64,000 nt of DNA from Castellaniella defragrans (GTDB lineage Bacteria; Pseudomonadota; Gammaproteobacteria; Burkholderiales; Burkholderiaceae_B): assembly GCF_014203015.1 (NCBI RefSeq), contig NZ_JACHIB010000005.1, positions 159,149-223,148 of the forward strand. Direction: 5' to 3'. Position numbers and translations under genes: made by a program. The stretch's first letter is position 1. Each line of letters starts with the position of its first letter. A model generated the notes under the pieces. That model searched no databases. It saw only the letters and a list, made by a program, of their open reading frames with translations, and had not been told where the DNA came from. Shown here piece by piece: positions 9,916-18,875 of the stretch.

Positions 9916-11409
9916 TTGGAATCCTTTGTTCTTTCGGAATGGCTGCAGCAGCACTTTGATCCTGCGGGCGATAGTCCTGCCTATCAGCGGCTCTATGCGT
10001 TGATCAGTAGGGCCATTCTCGAAGGCCGCATGGCGGCTGGCGCGCGGCTGCCGTCCACGCGCGACCTGGCGGCCGACCTGCGCATCGCGCGCAACACCGT
10101 GCTCCAGGTCTACGACCAGTTGACCGAAGAAGGCTACGTCCACGCCGGCGTGGGGCGCGGCACCTTCGTCCAGGACATCAGCCAGGACCTGGTCGAAGCG
10201 CCCGTGGCCCCCGAAGACGCCCGCGAAGAGCAGGCGCCGCACGGCGCGGGCCGCGACGCGCACCTGTCGCGCCGCGGCAGCCGGCTGCTGGCGCACCTGG
10301 GCTTTTCCAACCGCCAGTCGGGCGCCTTCATGCCCGGCATCCCGGACGTGCGCGAATTTCCGCTCAAGACCTGGGCGCGCATCCAGAACCGCCAGTGGCG
10401 CGAAGGTCCCTGGGACCTGATGCGCTACGCGCCGGCGGGCGGCTACGGGCCCTTGCGCCAGGCGCTGTCCGACTACCTCGGCAGCGTGCGGTCCGTGCGC
10501 AGCACGGCCGCGCAGGTCGTCATGACCACCGGCATCCACCAGGCCATCGACGTCACCGTCCGGCTGCTGTGCGATCCGGGCGACACCGTCTGGATCGAAG
10601 AGCCGGCCTACTGGGGCGTGCGCAACCTGCTGGCGTCGGCGGGGCTGAAGCTCGTGCCGATCCGGGTCGACGACGAGGGCCTGTGGCCCGGCGAGGCCGA
10701 GCGCGCTCAGCCGCCGCGCCTCATCGTCGTGGCGCCTTCGCACCAGTATCCGCTGGGGATGGTGATGAGCCTGGCGCGCCGGCGCATGCTGCTGGACTAC
10801 GCGCGCCAGGTCTCGTGCTGGATCCTGGAAGACGACTACGACAGCGAATTCCGCTACGGCAGCCGCCCGCTGCCGTCCCTGCAGGGCATGGACGAGGACG
10901 GGCGCGTGCTGTACGCCGGCAGTTTCAGCAAGACCCTGTGCCCGGGCCTGCGCGTGGGCTTCCTGGTGGTGCCCGAGGCGCTGTCGGGCGCCTTCGCCAA
11001 CGCGGTGGCGGAACTCTACCGCGAGGGCAACATGATGCTGCACTCGGTGCTCGCCGAATTCATCCGCGAGGACCACCTGAGCTCGCACATCCGCCGCGTG
11101 CGCCGCCGCTATGCCGAACGGCGCGCCTGCCTGATCGACGGGATCCGCCGCCATTTCGGCGACACGCTGGAGATCGTCGGCGACGCCGCCGGCCTGCACC
11201 TGGTGCTGGCCCTGCCCGAAGGCGTGGACGACGTCCTGGTCGAGCGCGACGCCCTGCAGCAGGGCGTGGTCACGCGCGCCTTGAGCACCTACTACATGGA
11301 TCGGACGCATGCCCGGCCCGGCCTGCTGCTGGGCTACGCCGGCGCCACGCCCGAGGAGATCCGGCCGGCCTTCGACGCCCTGGCGCGCGTCATCCGCCGC
11401 TACGTCTGA
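9916..11409 (+). CDS. MocR/GabR-type PLP-dependent transcriptional regulator
   Basis: A 497-residue regulator with an N-terminal GntR-type winged helix (AYQRLYALISRAILEGRM, RLPSTRDLAADL and ARNTVLQVYDQLTEEGYVHA, residues ~20-80) fused to an aminotransferase-like effector domain. The fold-type I signs are DTVWIEEPAYWGVR, IVVAPSHQYPLG, ILEDDYDSEFRYG and the PLP-lysine motif YAGSFSKTLCPGLR. The reading frame opens with TTG at 9916, five bases after GGAG (9907-9910); the nearby ATG at 9905 is out of frame. It is divergent from the hyu operon and followed by an SpuC-like aminotransferase, its likely target. MocR proteins commonly sense GABA, polyamines or PLP; which one applies here is not visible. 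Confidence 0.9.
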   Translation: MESFVLSEWLQQHFDPAGDSPAYQRLYALISRAILEGRMAAGARLPSTRDLAADLRIARNTVLQVYDQLTEEGYVHAGVGRGTFVQDISQDLVEAPVAPEDAREEQAPHGAGRDAHLSRRGSRLLAHLGFSNRQSGAFMPGIPDVREFPLKTWARIQNRQWREGPWDLMRYAPAGGYGPLRQALSDYLGSVRSVRSTAAQVVMTTGIHQAIDVTVRLLCDPGDTVWIEEPAYWGVRNLLASAGLKLVPIRVDDEGLWPGEAERAQPPRLIVVAPSHQYPLGMVMSLARRRMLLDYARQVSCWILEDDYDSEFRYGSRPLPSLQGMDEDGRVLYAGSFSKTLCPGLRVGFLVVPEALSGAFANAVAELYREGNMMLHSVLAEFIREDHLSSHIRRVRRRYAERRACLIDGIRRHFGDTLEIVGDAAGLHLVLALPEGVDDVLVERDALQQGVVTRALSTYYMDRTHARPGLLLGYAGATPEEIRPAFDALARVIRRYV

Positions 11410-11480
11410 CGCCCCGCGGGGGGCGCGCCGCCCGGTTTGCCATATTGCCCGCACGGGTCCGCACAGGCCCGCGCGGGCCG

Positions 11481-11527
11481 CATCACCCGCATCACCCGCT
11501 TCACCCCCGCATCACCCGCATTGCCCG
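11481..11527 (+). repeat. Short tandem repeat, 9-bp unit CATCACCCG
   Basis: Five imperfect copies of a 9-bp unit (CATCACCCG at 11481, 11490 and 11510; variants CTTCACCCC at 11499 and CATTGCCCG at 11519) fill the gap between the MocR gene and the aminotransferase. The last copy ends 45 bases before the next start codon. The copies are adjacent with no spacers, so it is a microsatellite-like repeat or a regulator site array. Confidence 0.6.
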
Positions 11528-11572
11528 ATCGATTGATTATTTCCACGGACGGAACTTGAAGGAAACCCTGAC

Positions 11573-12934
11573 ATGACGACGAACGAGACCCTGGCCCGCA
11601 ACGACGTGGCCTATCAATTCCATTCCTACACCAACGCGCCGCGGCTGCGCGAGGAAGGCCCCTGCATCATGGCCCGGGGCAACGGGATCCACGTGTACGA
11701 CACCGAGGGCAAGGAATACATCGAGGGCATGTCGGGACTGTGGAGCGTGGCGGTCGGCTTCAGCGAGCCGCGGCTGGCCGAGGCCGCGCGCCGCCAGATG
11801 GAGTGCCTGCCCTTCTATCACACCTTCAGCCAGAAATCGAACGTGCCCTCGATCGAGCTGGCCGAGAAGCTGATCGGCCTGACCGGCGGGCGCATGGCCC
11901 AGGCCTTCTTCACCAATTCGGGCTCCGAGGCCAACGACACCATCGTCAAGATGGTCTGGTACTACAACAACGCCCTGGGCCGCCCGGCCAAGAAGAAGAT
12001 CATCGCCCGCAAGCGCGGCTATCACGGGGTGACGGTGGCCTCGGCCAGCCTCACCGGCCTGGAAGGCAACCACCGCAGCTTCGACCTGCCGCTGCCGCAG
12101 ATCCGCCACGCGCGCTGCCCGCACTGGTACCGCGAGGGCCTGCCGGGCGAGACCGAGACCGCATTCGCCGACCGCCTGGCCGCCGAACTGGAGGCCCTGA
12201 TCCTGGAAGAGGGGCCGGACACCGTGGCGGCCTTCATCGGCGAGCCGGTGATGGGCGCGGGCGGCGTGGTCGTGCCGCCCGCGACCTACTGGCCGAAGAT
12301 GCAGGCGGTGTGCCGCAAGTACGACGTGCTGGTGATCGCCGACGAGGTCATCACCGGCTTCGGCCGCACGGGGAAGATGTTCGCCTCGGAGCTATACGGC
12401 ATCGAGCCGGATTTCATGACCCTGTCCAAGCAGCTCACCTCCTCGTACCTGCCCCTGGCGGCGGTGCTGATGAACGAGCGCGTGGCCTCGGTGCTGGCGC
12501 GCCACAGCGGCGAGCTGGGCACCTTCGGCCACGGCTACACGGCCAGCGGCCATCCGGTGGCGGCCGCCGTGGCGCTGGAGAACATCCGCGTGATCGAGGA
12601 GCGCGGCCTGGTGGCCAATGCCGCCGCGGCCGGCGCCGTGCTGCAGCGCCGGCTGGGGGAGCTGGGGGATCATCCGCTGGTGGGCGAGGTGCGCGGCGTG
12701 GGGCTGATCGCGGCGGTGGAGCTGGTGGCCGACAAGGCGGGCCGTGCGCCGTTCGATCCGCCGGGCCGGGCGGGTGCGCAGGTCGTGCGCCGCGCCCAGG
12801 ACAACGGCCTGATCCTGCGCGGCATCCAGGACAGCCTGGCCTTCTGCCCGCCGCTCATCATCACCGAGGCGCAGGTCGAGACGCTGGCGGACCGTTTCGC
12901 GCAGTCGCTGGAGGAGGCGGCGCGGATGCTTTGA
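11573..12934 (+). CDS. Class III omega-aminotransferase, SpuC (putrescine-pyruvate aminotransferase)-like
   Basis: PLP enzyme of 453 residues predicted to transfer the terminal amino group of putrescine, cadaverine or a related omega-amine, usually to pyruvate. Family signs are HSYTNAPRLREEGP near the N-terminus, GMSGLWSVAVGF, FFTNSGSEANDTIVKM, RKRGYHGVTVASASLTG, the cofactor aspartate in VLVIADEVITGFGRTGK and the Schiff-base lysine K286 in LSKQLTSSYLPLAA. Length and motifs match the SpuC group. The start has an AAGGA site upstream. It lies 163 bases after a co-directional MocR gene and ends at strong terminator-like hairpins. With the gabT/pot operon at the left edge it suggests polyamine-to-GABA catabolism. 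Other diamine or beta-amino acid substrates are possible. Confidence 0.87.
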   Translation: MTTNETLARNDVAYQFHSYTNAPRLREEGPCIMARGNGIHVYDTEGKEYIEGMSGLWSVAVGFSEPRLAEAARRQMECLPFYHTFSQKSNVPSIELAEKLIGLTGGRMAQAFFTNSGSEANDTIVKMVWYYNNALGRPAKKKIIARKRGYHGVTVASASLTGLEGNHRSFDLPLPQIRHARCPHWYREGLPGETETAFADRLAAELEALILEEGPDTVAAFIGEPVMGAGGVVVPPATYWPKMQAVCRKYDVLVIADEVITGFGRTGKMFASELYGIEPDFMTLSKQLTSSYLPLAAVLMNERVASVLARHSGELGTFGHGYTASGHPVAAAVALENIRVIEERGLVANAAAAGAVLQRRLGELGDHPLVGEVRGVGLIAAVELVADKAGRAPFDPPGRAGAQVVRRAQDNGLILRGIQDSLAFCPPLIITEAQVETLADRFAQSLEEAARML

Positions 12935-12964
12935 ACGCGCGCCCGGCCTGGCTTCCATGCTTCC

Positions 12965-13051
12965 GGACGGAGCCATCCGTCCGCCGCGGCCCCGAAAACG
13001 GCATGCGCCCCTTTGCAGGCGGGCGTGGGCTGTTTCCGGGGCCGTGCGTTT
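12965..13051 (+). terminator. Double hairpin terminator after the aminotransferase gene
   Basis: First stem: GGACGGA (12965-12971) with TCCGTCC (12976-12982), 4-base loop. Second: an imperfect 15-bp stem from 12987-13001 to 13030-13044 (CGGCCCCG against CCGGGGCCG with two mismatches), followed by TGCGTTTTTC. The second has the form of an intrinsic terminator for the rightward gene. Confidence 0.65.
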
Positions 13052-13188
13052 TTCGTTCGACGCGGGGGGTTATTCTGCGCCGGGTATTTTTCTCGCGCTC
13101 TTTTTGATTCGTCATGAAAAATCCGCCGATTGAAAAAGACTGGGCGCGATGGGCGATTGCCGCGAGGCCCGATGATCGAAGAGCGGTT

Positions 13189-13202
13189 TTGATGCAGGTC
13201 AA
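13189..13202. promoter_or_regulatory. FNR/ANR-like box (one mismatch)
   Basis: TTGATGCAGGTCAA matches the FNR consensus TTGAT-N4-ATCAA at 9 of 10 fixed positions. It lies about 140 bases upstream of the sigma-54 promoter and 288 bases before the dehydrogenase start. Spacing relative to a promoter is unclear. Confidence 0.35.
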
Positions 13203-13340
13203 TTCGCTCCAGGGAGAGCTTGTTGAATGCCGATGATTTACTGCATCGCCAGGCGGCGCATGCACGCAAATATGCAGCAATTTCCAGGTTTGAAACCCTG
13301 ATGTTTTCCGGATCTTCCAGCCGAAAAAATATTTCCGATG

Positions 13341-13357
13341 TTGGCATGGGTTTTGCT
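13341..13357 (+). promoter_or_regulatory. Sigma-54 promoter for the amine dehydrogenase operon
   Basis: TTGGCATGGGTTTTGCT agrees with the -24/-12 consensus (YTGGCACGrNNNTTGCW) at all but one fixed position; GG (13343-13344) and GC (13355-13356) are separated by exactly 10 bases. It is 134 bases upstream of the dehydrogenase start. The gene for a sigma-54 activator lies downstream in the island, and an almost identical promoter occurs at 22729. An imperfect palindrome CAGGTTTGAAACCCTG (13285-13300) upstream could be an activator site. Confidence 0.8.
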
Positions 13358-13490
13358 TTGAATGATCGTGAAAGGAATCGTCCTCGTTCCTTGCCGTGCA
13401 TCCGACCATCGGCGGCGCCTGCGATCATTTTGAGAGCGGGCGCCGCAGGATGCAGGGCCGTTTTCCCAACCAGTACATTGGAGACAATTC

Positions 13491-15695
13491 ATGGCTCGCG
13501 ATCCCAAATACGACATTCTCTTCGACCCCATCCAGATCGGCCCCAAGGTCTCGCGCAACCGGTTCTTCCAGACTTCGCACTGCGCGGGGCCGGGCTCGGA
13601 GCGTCCGGGGACCCAGGCGCATTTCCGCGCCATGAAGGCCGAGGGCGGCTGGGGGGTCGTATTCACCGAATACTGTTCGATCCACCCGGAAGCCGACGAA
13701 TATCCCTATACGTCCGCCAGATTGTGGGACGAGGGCGACGTGATCAATCTGCGCTACATGTGCGATATGGCGCATCGGCACGACAGCCTGGTGGGCGTGC
13801 AGCTCTGGTACAGCGGGATCCATGCGCCCTGCCTCGAATCGCGGGAAGTCGGGCGCGCGCCCACCGGCCTGGTGTCCAATATGTTTCCGTCCCGCACGGT
13901 GTATGGCAGCGAGATGGATCATGACGACATCAAGGCCGTCATCAATATGTACGTGCTGGCCGCGAAACGCGCGGAGCAGGCGGGTTTCGATCTGCTGGAG
14001 GTGTCGGGCGGCGACAGCACCGTGCCGATCCAGTTCCTGGAACCCCGCTACAACCACCGCACCGACAAATACGGCGGCTCCCTGGAAAACCGGGCGCGCT
14101 TCTACATCGAGCTCATGACGGCGCTCAAGAGGGAACTGGGGCACTCCTGCGCCATCACGACCCGTTTCGAGGTCGATACCCTGCATGGTCCGGACGGCGG
14201 GATCGAGGCCAAGGAGGACGGGGTCCGCTTCATGGAGCTCATGCACCGCGAGGGAGTCTGCGATCTCTGGTCGGTCAAGATCGGTGATTACGAGGAATGG
14301 GGAGAGGACGCCGGCGTATCGCGCTATCGCAAATCGGGCTGGATGACGCCCTTCGTCAAGGACGCCAAGAGCGTGGTGGAGGGCGTGCCGGTGGTCGCCA
14401 ACGGCCGGTTCACCAGCCCCGACGACATGGTCGCCATCATCCGCGGCGGCGTGGCCGACATCATCGGCGCCGCGCGTCCCTCGATCGCCGACCCGTTCCT
14501 GCCCAACAAGATCTCCGAGGGCCGGCTGGAAGATATCCGGGAATGCATCGGCTGCAACATGTGCGTCTCGAAGTTCAATCAGGTCGGGCAGCTGCAATGC
14601 ACGCAGAACCAGACGGCGATGGAGGAATACCGGCGCGGCTGGCACCCGGAGAAATTCGAGCCGGCGCGGGATCCCTGTTCCGTGCTCGTCGTCGGCGCCG
14701 GGCCGGCCGGCCTGGAATGCGCGCGTGTCCTGGGCGAGCGCGGCTATACGGTGCATCTGCGCGAGGCCGAGGCCGAGCTGGGCGGACACTGGCGCTGGGT
14801 CAGCAAGCTGCCTCGCCTGAACGAGTGGAGCCGCGTCATCACCTATCGGGAAATCCAGCTGCGCAAGATGAAGAACGTGGAGATCCATCTGGGCGTCGGC
14901 AAGATGTCGGCCCAGGATATCCTGGAATACGGCGCGGACCGGGTGGTCGTCGCGACCGGTTCCCATTGGCGCACGGATGGGGTGGGGCCGGAGGGCCATC
15001 GGCCGATCCCGGGTGCCGACACTTCGCTGCCGCATGTCTTCACGCCGGAACAGATCGTGGCGGGCAAGCCGCTGGTGGGCAAGCGGGTCCTGGTGATGGA
15101 TGCCGAGGGCCATTTCCTGGGCATCACGCTGACCGAAATGATGGCGGATCTCGGGATGCAGGTCACCTATGTCACGAACCTTTCGGAAATCGCCGACTAC
15201 GGGCAGTTCACCCTGGAGGTTCAGAACAACAAGCGGATGCTCAATGAGAAAGGCATCCCCACGATCCGCAATCATTGGATCGACAGGATCGAGCCCGGCA
15301 AGGTGACGCTCGGCTACATGTACCGCCATGGCCCCGACCTCGCCGGCCCCACCACGGGCGCGGTGCCGCGCCGCCTGAATCCCGGAACGATGGAGGTCGA
15401 GGCGGATTCGGTCATCCTGCTCACGTCCCGCATCTCGGAGGACGCGCTGTATCGCGAACTGAAGCAGCGCAAGGCCGAGTGGGCGCCCAACGGCATCGAA
15501 GCCGTCTACCGGATCGGCGACTGCAAGGCGCCGATGCAGGCGCTCCAGGCGATGTTCGAAGGCCACCGCCTGGCGCGCGAGTTCGATGGCCCGCATCCGG
15601 AATATCCGCTGCCGTGGATTCGCGAGCGCCAGGTGTGGGGACACGACACCTTCCCGAAGCTGGGAGATCCGCGGCCCAAGGTCGAGGTCGATTGA
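13491..15695 (+). CDS. Trimethylamine dehydrogenase-family FMN/4Fe-4S amine dehydrogenase
   Basis: A 734-residue iron-sulfur flavoprotein that should oxidise an amine and pass electrons to ETF. It aligns closely with Methylophilus trimethylamine dehydrogenase from the first residues (ARDPKYDILFDPIQIGPK). Cys31 in QTSHCAGPGS matches the 6-S-cysteinyl-FMN attachment site. Cys352, 355, 358 and 370 match the 4Fe-4S ligands. A C-terminal dinucleotide domain begins at VLVVGAGPAGLE. Of the aromatic bowl, Tyr61 and Trp270 are kept and the third Trp is Phe362. Of the Tyr-His-Asp triad only Asp273 is kept; Ser172 and Asp175 replace Tyr and His. The substrate is therefore uncertain: a tertiary N-methyl amine or another amine. 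Start has GGAGA upstream. First gene of a sigma-54 operon. Confidence 0.88.
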   Translation: MARDPKYDILFDPIQIGPKVSRNRFFQTSHCAGPGSERPGTQAHFRAMKAEGGWGVVFTEYCSIHPEADEYPYTSARLWDEGDVINLRYMCDMAHRHDSLVGVQLWYSGIHAPCLESREVGRAPTGLVSNMFPSRTVYGSEMDHDDIKAVINMYVLAAKRAEQAGFDLLEVSGGDSTVPIQFLEPRYNHRTDKYGGSLENRARFYIELMTALKRELGHSCAITTRFEVDTLHGPDGGIEAKEDGVRFMELMHREGVCDLWSVKIGDYEEWGEDAGVSRYRKSGWMTPFVKDAKSVVEGVPVVANGRFTSPDDMVAIIRGGVADIIGAARPSIADPFLPNKISEGRLEDIRECIGCNMCVSKFNQVGQLQCTQNQTAMEEYRRGWHPEKFEPARDPCSVLVVGAGPAGLECARVLGERGYTVHLREAEAELGGHWRWVSKLPRLNEWSRVITYREIQLRKMKNVEIHLGVGKMSAQDILEYGADRVVVATGSHWRTDGVGPEGHRPIPGADTSLPHVFTPEQIVAGKPLVGKRVLVMDAEGHFLGITLTEMMADLGMQVTYVTNLSEIADYGQFTLEVQNNKRMLNEKGIPTIRNHWIDRIEPGKVTLGYMYRHGPDLAGPTTGAVPRRLNPGTMEVEADSVILLTSRISEDALYRELKQRKAEWAPNGIEAVYRIGDCKAPMQALQAMFEGHRLAREFDGPHPEYPLPWIRERQVWGHDTFPKLGDPRPKVEVD

Positions 15696-15720
15696 GTCCG
15701 GCCGCCTGAGGGCCGCACCC

Positions 15721-15746
15721 CCGGGTCCGTCCCGTGACGGACCCGG
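15721..15746. promoter_or_regulatory. Intercistronic hairpin
   Basis: A perfect 11-bp stem (CCGGGTCCGTC with GACGGACCCGG) and 4-base loop lie between the dehydrogenase stop and the next start, 27 bases before the ATG. There is no T-run, so an mRNA-processing or stabilising role, or partial attenuation, is more likely than full termination. Confidence 0.5.
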
Positions 15747-15773
15747 CGACCTCCATCATTCGGAAAGAGAGCA

Positions 15774-18700
15774 ATGGAAACCAGGGAGCTTTTTTGGGCG
15801 CTGCCGTCGTCCGGGCTGTTCTTTTTCTACCTCATCGGGATCGCCGCCATGGGTGCGGCGGTCCTGGGGGTGGCAAGGAGCATCCTGAAATATGCGCGCG
15901 GCAGGGCTTCGCCCGTACCGCTCGATCTGTGGCGAGGCGTCCGGCGCATGGTCGCGGACATGCTGACCCATCGCACGGTCCGCCGGCGCGACCGGTATGC
16001 GGGCATGGCGCACGCGGGCATATTCTTCGGCTTCGTGCTGCTGTTCATCGGCACGTCCGTCATCACGCTGGACTACGACATCGTCCGGCCTCTGTTCGGC
16101 GTGTCGTTCTGGAAGGGCGGGTTTTTCCTGGTCTTCAGCCTGGTCCTGGACCTGGCGGGCGTGGCGGTCGCCACCGGGCTGGCCATGATGATGGTGCGGC
16201 GCGCCCGGTTCGGCCTGCCCAAGCTGAATTATCTGCGCAGCTATGCCGGCGAGGACACGCTCAGGAAAGCCGCCGCCGCGTGGCGGATCGAGGACTGGAT
16301 CTTTCTGAGCGCGCTGCTGGTCATCGTGCTGACGGGCTTCCTGCAGGAAGGCGTGCGCCATGCGATGGAGAGCCCCTCGTGGGCTGCATGGGAGCCGGTG
16401 GGCCGGGCGATCGGCGGGTCGCTGCGGGCGCTGGGCCTCGATGCCGGCGCCCTGTCGCGCCTGCGGGCCGTCAACTGGTGGGTGCACGGCGTGGCCGCGC
16501 TGGCGTTCGTCGCCACGATCCCCTGGTACAAGGCCAAGCACATGATCGCCGCCCTGGGTTCGCTGGCTTCGCGCGATCCCCTGGCGCTGCGCCGCCTGCC
16601 GAAGGTCGATCCCGGGGCGGCGGCGGTCGGGGTGGGCGACATCGCCGAGTTTTCCTGGAAGGACATGCTCGATCTGGACGCCTGCACCAAGTGCGGCCGC
16701 TGCCATGAGGCCTGTCCCGCCCGGACGGCGGGATATCCGCTCAGCCCCAGGGATTTCATCCTGGACCTGCGTCTGCACAATGACCGCGCCCAGTCCTGCA
16801 CGCAGGAAAAGGGCCTGCTGGAAGGGGGTGTGATCCATCCCGACACGCTGTGGGCCTGCCGCATGTGCGGCGCCTGCCTGGAAATATGCCCGGTGGGCGT
16901 CGAGCATCCGGTGAAGATCCTGCAGATGCGCCGCCGGCTGGTGGAAAACGATCAGTTGGACCCCTTGCTGCGCAATGTCCTCAATACGATCGGCGTCTGC
17001 GGAAACAGCTTCGGGGAGCCCGCCCGCAAGCGGGGAGCCTGGACGGCGGAACTGGAATTCCATGTCAAGGACATCCGCAAGGAGCCGGCGGATTCCCTGT
17101 GGTTCGTCGGCGACCAGGCGTCGTTCGACCCGCGCAATCAGCGCGTCAGCCGCACGGTGGCGCGCCTGCTCAAGGCGGCCGGCTTCGACTTCGGCCTGCT
17201 GTACGACGGCGAGAGAACGGCGGGCAACGATGTGCGCCGGGTCGGCGAGGAAGGCCTGTTCGAGTCCCTGGTCGAGCACAACCTGGACCAGATGGCCAGG
17301 GCCAGGCCTTTCCAGCGGATCTTCACGACGGACCCGCATGGCTACAACACCCTGCGCAACGAATATCCGGAGTTCGGCAGGATGGCGCCGGTCCTGCACT
17401 ACACGGAAGTGCTGTGCGAACTGTTCGAATCCGGCGCCCTGAAGGCGGTACGGCCGCTCGGGTTGCGCGTGACCTATCACGACCCTTGCCATCTGGGCCG
17501 CCTGAACAAGGTCTACGAGGCGCCGCGCCGGCTGCTTGGCCTGATCGGGTGCGAATTGGTGGAAATGCCGCGCCATGGCGACAACTCGTTCTGCTGCGGC
17601 GCCGGCGGCGGAAGGTTCTGGATTCCCGATCAGCCGGGCGCCGCCAAGCCGTCGGAGCTGCGCATGCGGGAAGCGGCGGAGCTGGGCATCCAGGTTTTTG
17701 CGACCTGCTGCCCGAAAGACCTGACGATGTTCGAGGATGCACGTAAAACGGCTGGATTGGAGGAGATGCTCGTCGTGGAAGACATTGCGGAACTGGTTGC
17801 CAGAGCCATCGATCTGGAGGAGTTCGACTTGCGGGACCTGCCCGTCCTGATGGAAAAAATCGCCGATTCGATGGCGGACCGGGTGATGGTATCGGTGCAG
17901 CACCGCCTGGATGCATGGCTCGAGCAGCATGCCGCGGGGCTGCTGGCCGCACCTCGTGCGGAAAGCATCGCGGCGGGGGAAGGGGCGGCCATGGCGGCCC
18001 CCGCGGCGCATGAGGCGTCTCCCCCGGAGGCGGCGCCGTGGCGCGTCGCGCCCGTCGAGCCGGTCGCCCTGCCCGGCTACCAGGCGCCCGCCAAGGAGGG
18101 ATTGCGCATCGTCGTGCCCATCAAGCAGATCGGCAAGCTGAGCGATGATTTCCGGTTCTCCGGCGATGGCAGGACGATCACGCCCGAATCTTTCGAGTAC
18201 CTGCTCAACGAATGGGACGACACGGCGCTCGAGCAGGCGCTGCTGTTCACCGAGCAACTGGGCGGCGGAGAGGTCGTCGTGGTGTCCGTGGGGGCGGAAG
18301 AGGCGGAGGATGGCCTGCGCAAGGCGCTGGGCAAGGGCGCGCACCGGGGCGTCCGGATCTGGGGTGAGGCGCTGGCGGGTGCCGATCCGATCACGATTGC
18401 CCGGGTGCTTGCCGGCTTCGTCATGGCCGAGACGCCCGATCTCGTCATCGCCGGGGCCCAGTCCGGGGATCTCGCACAGGGCTCGACGGGCATCGCGCTG
18501 GCCAGGCTGCTGGACATGCCTTCGGCGGCGCTCGTCGTCAAGGCGGAATGGGACGGCGGCGCGGAGATGGTCGTCACGCGGGAACTCGAAGGGGGCGTGG
18601 GGCATCGGGTCGGATTGCCCGTGCCCGCCCTGGTCACGATGCAGACCGGGGCCAATACCCCCCGGTACGCAACCATGCGCATGATCAAACTGGCCAAGGC

Positions 18701-18875
18701 CAAGCCAATATTAAATATCGATGTGGGGGCCGACGCCGTGGGCCAGGGCGCCGCGCTGGTTCACCGGCTGGTGGTGCCCGAGGCGAATCGCGCCGAAATG
18801 CTCGAAGGAAGCGCCGAGGAAGTCGCTTCCCGGGTGATCAGGATCATTCAGGAAAAGATGGGGGCCAAGGCATGA
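15774..18875 (+). CDS. DgcB-like membrane Fe-S oxidoreductase fused to ETF beta subunit
   Basis: A 1033-residue fusion in one uninterrupted frame. Residues ~1-260 hold about five hydrophobic segments (e.g. LFFFYLIGIAAMGAAVLGVA and FLSALLVIVLTGFL). Two 4Fe-4S motifs follow near residues 303 and 362 (CTKCGRCHEACP, CRMCGACLEICP), then heterodisulfide-reductase-type CCG motifs near 571-610 (YHDPCHLG, FCCGAGGG) and CCPKD near 645, the plan of DgcB of dimethylglycine demethylation. After an Ala/Pro linker (~690-770), residues ~775-1033 are an EtfB domain (GLRIVVPIKQ, LNEWDDTALEQAL, VTRELEGGVGHRVGLPVPAL). In known clusters these are separate genes. The fusion would tie the ETF dimer to the membrane electron acceptor of the dehydrogenase. 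Its stop overlaps the etfA start (ATGA). Confidence 0.88.
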   Translation: METRELFWALPSSGLFFFYLIGIAAMGAAVLGVARSILKYARGRASPVPLDLWRGVRRMVADMLTHRTVRRRDRYAGMAHAGIFFGFVLLFIGTSVITLDYDIVRPLFGVSFWKGGFFLVFSLVLDLAGVAVATGLAMMMVRRARFGLPKLNYLRSYAGEDTLRKAAAAWRIEDWIFLSALLVIVLTGFLQEGVRHAMESPSWAAWEPVGRAIGGSLRALGLDAGALSRLRAVNWWVHGVAALAFVATIPWYKAKHMIAALGSLASRDPLALRRLPKVDPGAAAVGVGDIAEFSWKDMLDLDACTKCGRCHEACPARTAGYPLSPRDFILDLRLHNDRAQSCTQEKGLLEGGVIHPDTLWACRMCGACLEICPVGVEHPVKILQMRRRLVENDQLDPLLRNVLNTIGVCGNSFGEPARKRGAWTAELEFHVKDIRKEPADSLWFVGDQASFDPRNQRVSRTVARLLKAAGFDFGLLYDGERTAGNDVRRVGEEGLFESLVEHNLDQMARARPFQRIFTTDPHGYNTLRNEYPEFGRMAPVLHYTEVLCELFESGALKAVRPLGLRVTYHDPCHLGRLNKVYEAPRRLLGLIGCELVEMPRHGDNSFCCGAGGGRFWIPDQPGAAKPSELRMREAAELGIQVFATCCPKDLTMFEDARKTAGLEEMLVVEDIAELVARAIDLEEFDLRDLPVLMEKIADSMADRVMVSVQHRLDAWLEQHAAGLLAAPRAESIAAGEGAAMAAPAAHEASPPEAAPWRVAPVEPVALPGYQAPAKEGLRIVVPIKQIGKLSDDFRFSGDGRTITPESFEYLLNEWDDTALEQALLFTEQLGGGEVVVVSVGAEEAEDGLRKALGKGAHRGVRIWGEALAGADPITIARVLAGFVMAETPDLVIAGAQSGDLAQGSTGIALARLLDMPSAALVVKAEWDGGAEMVVTRELEGGVGHRVGLPVPALVTMQTGANTPRYATMRMIKLAKAKPILNIDVGADAVGQGAALVHRLVVPEANRAEMLEGSAEEVASRVIRIIQEKMGAKA

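Noticed and set aside
11481..11527. Possible CRISPR array
   Set aside because: Units are only 9 bp, directly adjacent and without spacers; no cas genes nearby.
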